Source: Paracoccaceae bacterium (GTDB taxonomy: Bacteria; Pseudomonadota; Alphaproteobacteria; Rhodobacterales; Rhodobacteraceae). Taken from it: a stretch of 6,922 nucleotides of DNA. The translations under genes were made by a program, and so were the position numbers. Where the stretch lies: assembly GCA_021767525.1 (NCBI GenBank), contig JAASTF010000162.1, positions 1 through 6,922 on the forward strand, written 5' to 3'. Positions 1 through 4,972 of the stretch are shown one piece after another; positions within the stretch are counted from its first letter, which is position 1, and every line of letters starts with the position of its first letter. The notes under the pieces are model-generated. The model was not told where the DNA came from. It searched no databases and saw only the letters and a list, made by a program, of their open reading frames with translations.

Positions 1-261
1 CGCGACCATGACGGCGCCGGGGGCTGGGTGCATTACTCGCTGCTGTCCGGTGTGCGCACGGTGATCGTCGACCAGGACATGCTGCAACTGCGCGCCCGGC
101 CCGATCCGTCCGCAACCGTCACCGCCCAGCTCGAGCTGGGCGTGATCGCCCGGCTGGGCGATTGCGGGCCCGACTGGTGCCGGCTGTCGGTCGCGGGCTA
201 TCGCGGCTGGGCGGAAAAGCAGGCGCTGTGGGGAGTCGAGCCGGACGAGATCCTTGAATGA
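1..261 (+). CDS. SH3-domain protein, C-terminal part (5' end outside window)
   Basis: The reading frame is open from the first base, so the gene is truncated by the window edge and 86 residues are visible. They include the tail of one SH3-like unit, ending in GWVHYSLLSG, and a full second unit starting at the LQLRARPDPSA segment and ending in GYRGWAEKQALWGVEP. The pattern of variable linker, ARPDPSA, LELGVIARL, DWCRLSV and GYRGW is typical of the bacterial SH3 family found in exported alphaproteobacterial proteins (SH3_4/DUF1058 type). Such domains usually act in the periplasm and are thought to bind peptides or cell wall, but no specific role is established. A signal peptide would lie upstream of the window and cannot be checked. 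The gene converges on hemP, with only 20 bases between the two stop codons. Confidence 0.85.
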   Translation, partial: RDHDGAGGWVHYSLLSGVRTVIVDQDMLQLRARPDPSATVTAQLELGVIARLGDCGPDWCRLSVAGYRGWAEKQALWGVEPDEILE

Positions 262-281
262 TCGACCGGCCCCGCCGTGCC

Positions 282-443
282 CTATTTTGTCAGGATCAGC
301 TTGCCCGCGCGGGTGATCCGTAACACGTAAACCTGCCCATCCAGCGTGATATGCGCCAGCCCTGCCGCGCCGGTCAGGTCGCGCGCGTCATGTTCCGGCA
401 GGGTGGCGGGCTGGCTGGGGCTGAAGTTTTGCCGCTCGATCAT
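282..443 (-). CDS. hemP: Small hemin-uptake protein HemP
   Basis: This 53-residue ORF starts with ATG at 443 and ends with TAG at 282-284. The C-terminal half reads HITLDGQVYVLRITRAGKLILTK, which is the hallmark of the HemP/HmuP family: a short hydrophobic strand, then YxLRxTRxGKLILTK at the very end. HemP proteins are small cytosolic proteins of about 50-70 residues linked to expression or function of haem uptake systems. In several proteobacteria they are needed for haem receptor expression and are controlled by iron. Its start overlaps the stop of the upstream small ORF as ATGA (440-443), so translation is probably coupled. No haem receptor or ABC transporter gene is next to it here; its usual partners must lie elsewhere. 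No clear iron-regulator box was found upstream. Confidence 0.9.
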   Translation of the reverse strand: MIERQNFSPSQPATLPEHDARDLTGAAGLAHITLDGQVYVLRITRAGKLILTK

Positions 444-598
444 CGCCGCCCCCCGTCCAGCCGTTCGATCCGATCCAGCAGCGCCTCAAGCGCGGGAAGA
501 TCCGGCACAAGGCTGTCCTGCAGCAGGGCAAAAAGATCCGATCGGTCTGGGGCGGGGTCGACACGGCGGCGCCGTGCGGGGGTGGATATCCGGGTCAT
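440..598 (-). CDS. Small arginine-rich protein of unknown function, coupled to hemP
   Basis: This 52-residue ORF begins MTRISTPARRRR and continues with an amphipathic stretch (DLFALLQDSLVPDLPALEALLDRIERL) rich in Leu and acidic residues. Its stop codon overlaps the hemP start as ATGA, the standard arrangement of a translationally coupled pair, and this is the main argument that it is real. I chose the ATG at 598 because AGGA (607-610 on the complement) lies eight bases upstream. A longer form from the ATG at 625 (61 residues, MKRSNRILR...) is also open but has no visible ribosome binding site. The helix-forming second half suggests a small dimeric or partner-binding protein. I recognise no family. 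Because it precedes hemP, a role in iron or haem control is possible but is inference only. Confidence 0.55.
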   Translation of the reverse strand: MTRISTPARRRRVDPAPDRSDLFALLQDSLVPDLPALEALLDRIERLDGGRR

Positions 599-689
599 GC
601 GCAAAATCCTGTTGCTGCGTTTCATCTTGCGGTGTCACGGCTGGCCCGGTTGTGCGGGGTGGCTGTCGCTATTCATGACTATTTTTGTC

Positions 690-703
690 GGCTTTATCAA
701 GCC
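690..703. other. Small perfect hairpin in the divergent spacer between the hemP pair and the mscS-like gene
   Basis: GGCTT (690-694) and AAGCC (699-703) form a perfect inverted repeat around TATC. It lies in the 626-799 spacer, which must hold the promoters of two divergent transcripts. This spacer contains the window's clearest A/T-rich patch (670-715). The site could be an operator or chance. No convincing -35/-10 pair was found on either strand. Confidence 0.2.
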
Positions 704-799
704 TCGATTTCACCGCAGGATCGAAGCGCTGGGCATGGCCTCGGTTTTCACCTAGCGTGGCGTCAGTTTCATATGCAGCCATTACGCCGGACCGCGCCA

Positions 800-2134
800 A
801 TGATCCTTCGCCTTGCTTTTTTGATCTGCCTTACCCTTCTGCCTGCCGCGCCTGCCCTGGCGCAAAGCACCGATCAGCCCACCGGCACCATCGACGTGAC
901 CGACACCGCCGAGCAGGACGCCGCCATCGCCGTGCGTATCCGCAATATCCTGGCCGAGCTTGACGGGTATGAGGATGTGACGGTGACGGTGTCTTCGGGC
1001 ATCGTCACCCTGCGCGGCACCACGCTTGAAGCCGCGCAAGCCGCACGGCTGAACGACCTCGCCGCCCGGGTCGAAGGCGTTGTCGCCATCGAGAACGAGG
1101 TGACGGAAACCACCGACGTGGCCCAACGCCTGAACCCGGCGGTCGAGCGATTCCGCGCGCGGATGATGCAACTGGTGAACTATGCGCCGCTTTTGGCGGT
1201 GGCGCTGGTGGCCTTTTTGCTGGTCGTCGGCCTGGGCTGGCTGATCGCCGGGCTGCGCAACCCCTGGAACCGGCTGGCCCCCAACGCCTTTATCGCAGAC
1301 ATCTATCGCCAGGTGATCCGCCTGGCCTTTGCCATCGGCGGGCTGGTGGTGGCGCTGGATATCCTGGGCGCGACGGCGCTGTTGTCGACGATCCTGGGCG
1401 CGGCGGGGATCATCGGCCTGGCCATCGGCTTTGCCGTGCGCGACACGGTCGAGAATTTCATCGCCTCGATCATGCTGTCGATCCGCCAGCCGTTTCGCCC
1501 CAATGACGCGATCGAGATCGGCGGCGACGAGGGCAAGGTCATCCGCCTGACCAGCCGCGCGACCATTTTGCTGAGCTATGACGGCAACCACATCCGCATC
1601 CCCAACGCCACCGTGTTCAAATCGCGCATCGTGAACTATTCGCGCAACCCCGAACGGCGGCTCCTGTTCGACGTGGGCGTGGGCTATGGCACCGACCTGG
1701 CCGCCGCGCTGCAACTGGCACAGGATACGCTGAACGGCCTGCCCTTTGTGCTGCAAACGCCCGCCGTGTCGGTCTGGACCGAGGCGCTGAACGGCTCGGA
1801 TATCAGCCTGCGCATGACCGCCTGGATCGACCAGCGCGACACCTCGCTGGTGGCCGCCCGTGGCGAGGCGATCCGCCAGATCCTGGCCGCGTTCGAGGCC
1901 GCGGGCATCGAAATGCCCGAACCCACCTACCGCCTGCTGACGCAAGAGATGGCGGCGCCCACGGCTATCCCCGCCCCCGCCGCGCCCGGAACCCCGACCA
2001 GCCCGGTCAACGACCCGGCCGAATCGCTCGACGTGCAGGCCCGCGCCGAGCAACAGCTGGAACGCATCGTCGAGGAAGAACGCGAGGTCACCGCCGAAGA
2101 GGACCTGCTGCAACCCGACGGCCCGCGCGAATAA
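800..2134 (+). CDS. MscS-family mechanosensitive channel with periplasmic BON domain
   Basis: The protein has 444 residues from the chosen start. Residues 1-21 form a signal peptide ending APALA before Q22. Residues about 40-101 form a BON domain (VTVSSGIVTLRGTTLE, then a helix, then VEGVVAIENEV), a module thought to bind membranes or lipids. Three membrane segments follow at about 128-152, 172-195 and 197-228. The last is the pore-lining helix, with GAAGIIGLAIGFAVRDTVENF then IRQPFRPND, as in MscS. The beta domain follows (IEIGGDEGKV, IRIPNATVFKSRIVNYSRNPERR), then the alpha/beta cytosolic part. The tail from about 390 is Pro/Ala-rich and then acidic. The predicted topology puts BON in the periplasm and the C-terminus in the cytosol. 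Such channels release osmolytes under hypo-osmotic shock; this subfamily's exact gating is unknown. An in-frame ATG at 773 would add nine residues including RR. No start has a strong ribosome binding site, although GGA lies eight bases before 800. Confidence 0.9.
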   Translation: MILRLAFLICLTLLPAAPALAQSTDQPTGTIDVTDTAEQDAAIAVRIRNILAELDGYEDVTVTVSSGIVTLRGTTLEAAQAARLNDLAARVEGVVAIENEVTETTDVAQRLNPAVERFRARMMQLVNYAPLLAVALVAFLLVVGLGWLIAGLRNPWNRLAPNAFIADIYRQVIRLAFAIGGLVVALDILGATALLSTILGAAGIIGLAIGFAVRDTVENFIASIMLSIRQPFRPNDAIEIGGDEGKVIRLTSRATILLSYDGNHIRIPNATVFKSRIVNYSRNPERRLLFDVGVGYGTDLAAALQLAQDTLNGLPFVLQTPAVSVWTEALNGSDISLRMTAWIDQRDTSLVAARGEAIRQILAAFEAAGIEMPEPTYRLLTQEMAAPTAIPAPAAPGTPTSPVNDPAESLDVQARAEQQLERIVEEEREVTAEEDLLQPDGPRE

Positions 2135-2160
2135 ACGGCCATTTTTTCGCAAATCCGGTC

Positions 2161-2189
2161 TTGAACCCCCGCGCACAAGCCAGTAATTA
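2161..2189 (+). promoter_or_regulatory. Possible promoter of tRNA-Gln
   Basis: TTGAAC at 2161-2166 and TAATTA at 2184-2189 are separated by 17 bases. The first matches the -35 consensus TTGACA at four of six positions; the second is only a loose -10. The spacing puts the transcription start a few bases before the tRNA at 2202, as expected for a short tRNA leader. Position supports the call more than sequence does. Confidence 0.4.
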
Positions 2190-2201
2190 GCGCGTCACTG
2201 T

Positions 2202-2276
2202 TGGGGTGTAGCCAAGCGGTAAGGCAGCGGTTTTTGGTACCGTGTACCGTAGGTTCGAATCCTACCACCCCAGCCA
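2202..2276 (+). tRNA. tRNA-Gln (anticodon TTG)
   Basis: The cloverleaf closes fully. The acceptor stem TGGGGTG (2202-2208) pairs with CACCCCA; the D arm is GCC/GGC with AAGCGGTAA in the loop. The anticodon stem GCGGT/ACCGT includes one G-T pair, and its loop TTTTGGT gives anticodon TTG at 2234-2236. The variable loop is GTACC. The T arm is GTAGG-TTCGAAT-CCTAC. The discriminator base is G, and CCA is encoded at 2274-2276. The TTG anticodon reads CAA and, with wobble, CAG. The gene stands alone between the mscS-like gene and a compositionally different stretch, so it could have served as an integration site. Confidence 0.97.
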
Positions 2277-2310
2277 CTTTCCTTTTATACTTGAGCCGAT
2301 GAACCGCGCA

Positions 2311-2406
2311 GGATGCCGTCGGGGTGAAAGTGCCCCAAGGGGCGGCCCCCGCGACGAGTGCATCGGGTGACGCCCCGGGGGACACAGCGGGGGCCTCGTT
2401 GCATCC
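2311..2406 (+). promoter_or_regulatory. Putative structured RNA leader upstream of the coiled-coil gene
   Basis: A set of nested perfect inverted repeats fills this 96-base stretch. GGATGC (2311-2316) pairs with GCATCC (2401-2406) as a closing stem. GCCC (2332-2335) pairs with GGGC (2340-2343) around CAAG. Directly next to it, GGCCCCCGC (2344-2352) pairs with GCGGGGGCC (2387-2395), enclosing CGGG/CCCG at 2364-2367 and 2373-2376. An alternative eight-pair helix, GCGACGAG (2351-2358) with CTCGTTGC (2395-2402, one G-U), is incompatible with the closing and central stems, so the RNA could switch between folds. It ends 38 bases before the ATG at 2445. It may be a cis-regulatory leader, a small RNA or a terminator-like element for tRNA-Gln. 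No known riboswitch class is clearly matched, and GC-rich DNA yields such repeats by chance more easily. Confidence 0.35.
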
Positions 2407-2430
2407 AAGCCATGCATGGAAAGATTTTTC

Positions 2431-2440
2431 AGGGGGAAGG
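2431..2440 (+). promoter_or_regulatory. Strong purine-rich ribosome binding site setting the coiled-coil gene start
   Basis: AGGGGGAAGG ends four bases before the ATG at 2445, with AGGGGG eight bases from it. It is the best Shine-Dalgarno-like stretch in the area. It rules out the longer in-frame starts upstream, such as 2358, which would run through the inverted repeats and lack such a site. Confidence 0.7.
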
Positions 2441-2444
2441 CACA

Positions 2445-3401
2445 ATGAAGACACTACTGAGGTTTGCGGTTGGTTCCGCGAAATGGCTTTGGCGTATGAT
2501 ACTGGTGTCGGTCTTCGTGCTCTCGCTGGCGTTCAACGTTATCGCGATATTCGGCGGTGCAGTATTCAGTGCCGTGTCGAGCGTCGTTGGCAGCGTAACC
2601 GGGGCAAAAACACTGGTGGCGCAACATGCGGACGAGATCGCGGACCTGAACGCGGATCTAGTTGCTGAGCGCCGTATTCAACGTGAGCTTCGCGGCGATG
2701 TTGCTGAGCTGTCTGGCGACCTTGCGGTGGCCCGCACGGCGAACAGAGAGTTGAGGGACCAAGTCACCGAGCTTGGAGAAGAAGTGGCAACGTCGCGGGT
2801 AGCTCTACGGCAGGCTCGAAACGAGATAGGGGATCTCTCCAACAACCTTGCCACGGAGCGTCTAGCCCGCCGGCAGTTGCAGGATGACCTCGCCGAAGGT
2901 TTGGTACTGTTCAAAGGGAGGAAGATAGCTCTACGGGAGGCGGTCGGCGAGACTGCGGATACCGTATCGGCGCGAGCGGCGAAATCTGCTGCTCGTGAAA
3001 CCGCGTCGATGGCGGGTGAAGCTCTGCCCTACCTCGGCGTGGCAGTCATCGTTGGCGTTACGGCAATGGAAATCAACGACTTATGCCAGACGATCAGAGA
3101 CATGAACTCGCTCAAGCGGGCATTTAATACAGAGCTAGAGCCCTCGGAAGAAGAGCTCACCGTTTGCTCTATGACTGTACCGTCTCGCGAGGAGCTTTGG
3201 ACGGCAACTCTCGAGGCTCCCGGCGCGGCTTGGGATTACTCCAAAGCGGCGATCCCGAGTTTGGAAGATCTGCGAGACATCGAATTGCCATCTTGGAGTG
3301 ACGTCCTTGGTCTCTGGAACGTTGTTCGTTCAGGCGCAGAAGGCAGCTGGAATAGCAGCGTCGACCGCAGCCGTGAGCTGTATCGTTGGCTGACTGAGTG
3401 A
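2445..3401 (+). CDS. Membrane-anchored coiled-coil protein with four 21-residue repeats, unknown function
   Basis: The protein has 318 residues. A basic N-terminus (K2, R6, K13, R17) leads into a hydrophobic segment at about 18-48 that should anchor it in the inner membrane. Residues 66-149 are four tandem 21-residue units, each three heptads long, beginning ADLNADL, AELSGDL, TELGEEV and GDLSNNL. They predict an extended coiled coil. Residues about 193-208 (ALPYLGVAVIVGVTAM) form a second hydrophobic stretch. The C-terminal part holds two cysteines, C214 (DLCQTIRDM) and C241 (TVCSMTVPSREELW), then a Trp-rich end. The general layout recalls hypothetical membrane proteins of marine alphaproteobacteria and their mobile DNA, but I cannot name a family. 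Codon use is unlike the neighbours: CTA, ATA, GTT and TCT codons are common, and bases 3121-3180 hold 28 G/C of 60 against 42 of 60 at 1861-1920. This suggests horizontal acquisition behind tRNA-Gln. Scaffold, envelope or stress roles are all possible. Confidence 0.8.
   Translation: MKTLLRFAVGSAKWLWRMILVSVFVLSLAFNVIAIFGGAVFSAVSSVVGSVTGAKTLVAQHADEIADLNADLVAERRIQRELRGDVAELSGDLAVARTANRELRDQVTELGEEVATSRVALRQARNEIGDLSNNLATERLARRQLQDDLAEGLVLFKGRKIALREAVGETADTVSARAAKSAARETASMAGEALPYLGVAVIVGVTAMEINDLCQTIRDMNSLKRAFNTELEPSEEELTVCSMTVPSREELWTATLEAPGAAWDYSKAAIPSLEDLRDIELPSWSDVLGLWNVVRSGAEGSWNSSVDRSRELYRWLTE
2640..2891 (+). repeat. Four tandem degenerate 63-base units encoding 21-residue coiled-coil repeats
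   Basis: Residues 66-86, 87-107, 108-128 and 129-149 of the coiled-coil protein align without gaps. Shared features are [DE]L at positions 2-3, a hydrophobic residue at 7, A or V at 8 or 9, R at 11 in three of four units, and a hydrophobic residue (V, V, I, L) closing each unit. The DNA copies have diverged, so the repeat is clearest at the protein level. It probably arose by duplication of a three-heptad unit. Confidence 0.65.
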
Positions 3402-3476
3402 GGACAACAAGACCCCTCCACCCATCCGAAGTCACTCCGCAGGTGTCCTCGCGCGCGCTGTGTCGGCTTTAAAGGT

Positions 3477-3497
3477 CGCGTCGCATTCGCCGACGCG
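3477..3497 (-). terminator. Candidate terminator hairpin between convergent genes
   Basis: CGCGTCG (3477-3483) and CGACGCG (3491-3497) form a perfect seven-pair stem with a seven-base loop. It lies between the end of the coiled-coil gene at 3401 and the end of the minus-strand gene at 3540. Read on the minus strand, the stem is followed by ACCTTTAAAG, a short T tract, so it would fit best as terminator of the minus-strand gene. The T tract is too short for a confident call. Confidence 0.35.
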
Positions 3498-3504
3498 TGG
3501 GACG

Positions 3505-3540
3505 GTCCCGGTCGGACCGGTGTCAGGAACAGGCCGGGAC
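3505..3540. repeat. Nested inverted repeats between the convergent genes
   Basis: GTCCCGG (3505-3511) and CCGGGAC (3534-3540) form a perfect seven-base inverted repeat. Inside, CCGGT (3508-3512) and ACCGG (3516-3520) form a competing short hairpin. The right arm touches the stop codon of the minus-strand gene. They may contribute to termination together with the 3477-3497 hairpin, but neither has a T run. Confidence 0.3.
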
Positions 3541-4313
3541 TATCCGCTGCGGGGGCGGCGCATTTTCAAAAGGCGCTCTTGCACCTCCTCCGCCGCGCCG
3601 GGCAGGTCGGCCGGCAGGATGCGCCAGTCGCGGGCGGACCGGGGCGGCGGGGTCTTGAAATAGCTCAGGCGGCGGCCCGTCCATCTTTTCGAGACATAGT
3701 AGAAAAACGCCGACCCGGATGCCCCGCCCAGCCGGTGCGCCAGCCAGTGTCGGCGCCACGCCGGAATCGTCTGCCAGATCCGTTCGGCCAGTGTTTCGCC
3801 GGCCGTGTGGTCTTGGGCGACGGCCACGCCGTCATGCGCCCAAAGCCCCGCCTCGACCAGCATCGGCCCGATCTTGTCGGTCCATTTGAAGCCAAGCGGC
3901 ACGCGGGTGGCATAGCCGGCCCGCACAAGGGCCCACATGGCCGGCTGCGCGCCCTTGTCCACCGCGAAGGGCGCGCGCCCCTCGGACACATAGCCATGAA
4001 AACTGGCGAAATCCACGAAGGTGACGATCACGCGCTCAAGCAGGTGAACCGACGGGGCATCGGCAACCTCCAGGTGGCGGCGCAGCTTTTGCTTTTCCAC
4101 GGTCCACAGATAGCCCTGCCCGTCACGCCACGTCAAAAGCCCAAGCGTCACCAGCAGATCACAGGCCCGCTGGCTGTCGCGGGTGCGCGCCTCGCCGACC
4201 CAGCGCCTGGACTTGCTGTCGGGGATGGCGCAATGGCGGTGCACGGCAACCGCAAGCTGCAACGCGCATTCCACAAAAACGTGCCGATCTTCGATCTGTT
4301 TCGGTTTCTTCAC
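3540..4313 (-). CDS. Hypothetical protein, possibly winged-helix DNA-binding
   Basis: The predicted protein has 257 residues. It starts at GTG 4313, because an in-frame TGA lies about 30 bases upstream and no ATG fits; no strong ribosome binding site is seen. I do not recognise a family. Residues about 44-72 (RDSQRACDLLVTLGLLTWRDGQGYLWTV) look like recognition helix plus wing of a winged helix: the DLLVTLGLL core is followed by a charged turn and an aromatic strand. A similar pattern recurs at about 124-158 (AMWALVRAGYATRVPLGF, then KWTDKIGPMLVEAGLW). The C-terminal third is rich in Trp, Arg and Pro (IPAWRRHWLAHRLGG, SYFKTPPPRSARDWR). No signal peptide or membrane segment is visible. It lies downstream of the gentisate operon on the same strand, but a 107-base gap argues for its own transcription. 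A regulatory role is inference. Codon use is high-GC like the core genome. Confidence 0.7.
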   Translation of the reverse strand: MKKPKQIEDRHVFVECALQLAVAVHRHCAIPDSKSRRWVGEARTRDSQRACDLLVTLGLLTWRDGQGYLWTVEKQKLRRHLEVADAPSVHLLERVIVTFVDFASFHGYVSEGRAPFAVDKGAQPAMWALVRAGYATRVPLGFKWTDKIGPMLVEAGLWAHDGVAVAQDHTAGETLAERIWQTIPAWRRHWLAHRLGGASGSAFFYYVSKRWTGRRLSYFKTPPPRSARDWRILPADLPGAAEEVQERLLKMRRPRSG

Positions 4314-4420
4314 TTTGGACAGCGACCTTTTGTTGTGCTGTCACCGATCTTGCAGGGAAACCCGCCGAATTTATGGCCGCTCTGGGGCGGCTTTCTTGCA
4401 ATCGCGCCTGGCTGCCAAGG

Positions 4421-4972
4421 TCAGGCGGCCCCTGCGCGCAAGGGAGCGGGAATATCCGCCGCGCGCCCGCCATTGCTCAGATCGACAGCCGCTTGCCAGA
4501 CCGTGGCCGCGCGCAGGCGGGCGCTTTCGCGCGCGGGCATTTCCTGCCCCTCCAGCGTCACCGCGGCATCCCAGGCCGCGCCCGGCAGATCGCGCCATTC
4601 CACGTCCAGATGTTTCACCGCGTGGTCGAACAGATGCCGCAGCGCGCGCGCCGGAAGCGTGGCGGCCAGCGCCACGTCGGCGCGCCATTCGGCCTCTTCC
4701 GGCACCAGGGGTTCGCGCAGCGCCTTCAACGCCAGCGCCATTTCACGCGCCTGGTAACTGACCTGCGCGATCAGGTGCCGCCGCGACACCCCCGCCCGCA
4801 GCGAGGGTGCCCACAGGTCATCGTCGCGCAACGCGTTCAGGCGGCGCGCGAAATAGGCGGTGCCGCGCCGCGCCAGCAACAGGTCGTCATGCGGCGCGGC
4901 CGGGTCGTCATAGCGCGCCCCGGCCCCCTGCCGCGCCTTCAGCGCCGCGCGCGCCGCGTCTTCGCTGGTCAT
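4421..4972 (-). CDS. Maleylpyruvate isomerase N-terminal-domain protein (DinB/MDMPI-like), zinc ligands apparently lost
   Basis: The 183-residue protein starts at ATG 4972, which overlaps the stop of the gentisate dioxygenase gene as ATGA, so translation is coupled. From residue 33 (LARRGTAYFARRLNAL) to 166 it follows the mycothiol-dependent maleylpyruvate isomerase of actinobacteria: SLRAGVSRRHLIAQVSYQ, LRHLFDHAVKHLDVEW and ATVWQAAVDLS match SLLEGWTRSHLIAHVAYN, LRNLHEHSVARLDVAW and REVWIHAVDLG of the Corynebacterium enzyme as I recall it. In that enzyme zinc is held by His, Glu and His in the first and last of these motifs. Here the same positions are Q70, T157 and A161. The C-terminal domain of the roughly 240-residue actinobacterial enzyme is also missing. 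Gram-negative bacteria do not make mycothiol, and a glutathione-type isomerase is two genes upstream. A non-catalytic or altered role in gentisate breakdown is therefore likely. Homology is fairly sure; function is open. Confidence 0.85.
   Translation of the reverse strand: MTSEDAARAALKARQGAGARYDDPAAPHDDLLLARRGTAYFARRLNALRDDDLWAPSLRAGVSRRHLIAQVSYQAREMALALKALREPLVPEEAEWRADVALAATLPARALRHLFDHAVKHLDVEWRDLPGAAWDAAVTLEGQEMPARESARLRAATVWQAAVDLSNGGRAADIPAPLRAGAA

Noticed and set aside
346..755. Plus-strand frames over the hemP region.
   Set aside because: They are Arg/Ser/Cys-rich with no ribosome binding site, and the minus strand carries hemP.
2120..2147. GGCC/GGCC followed by six T as terminator of the mscS-like gene.
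   Set aside because: The stem is only four pairs with a 13-base loop, too weak despite the T run.
782..2176. Long open frame of 464 codons on the minus strand opposite the mscS-like gene.
   Set aside because: It is a shadow of the real gene caused by high G+C. The product is low-complexity Gly/Arg/His/Gln-rich, and the plus strand encodes a clear MscS channel.
2311..2406. Resemblance to a cobalamin riboswitch core (GGTGAAA, then CCCCCGC).
   Set aside because: Only short G/C-rich fragments match. The conserved 3' box and the usual domain order are missing, and the strongest pairings form a different fold.
2410..2419. Perfect palindrome CCATGCATGG before the coiled-coil gene.
   Set aside because: A single ten-base palindrome with no second copy or known regulator match; it cannot be told from chance.
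3402..3540. Search for a duplicated tRNA-Gln 3' end marking an attachment site.
   Set aside because: No match to the T arm or acceptor sequence was seen beyond a few bases.
4376..4391. Hairpin GCCGC/GCGGC as terminator of the gentisate operon.
   Set aside because: The stem is only five pairs and the following bases on the minus strand (CATAAATTC) contain no T run.
3579..4757. Plus-strand open frame of 392 codons.
   Set aside because: It lies opposite two minus-strand genes with better protein character and shows no recognisable motifs.
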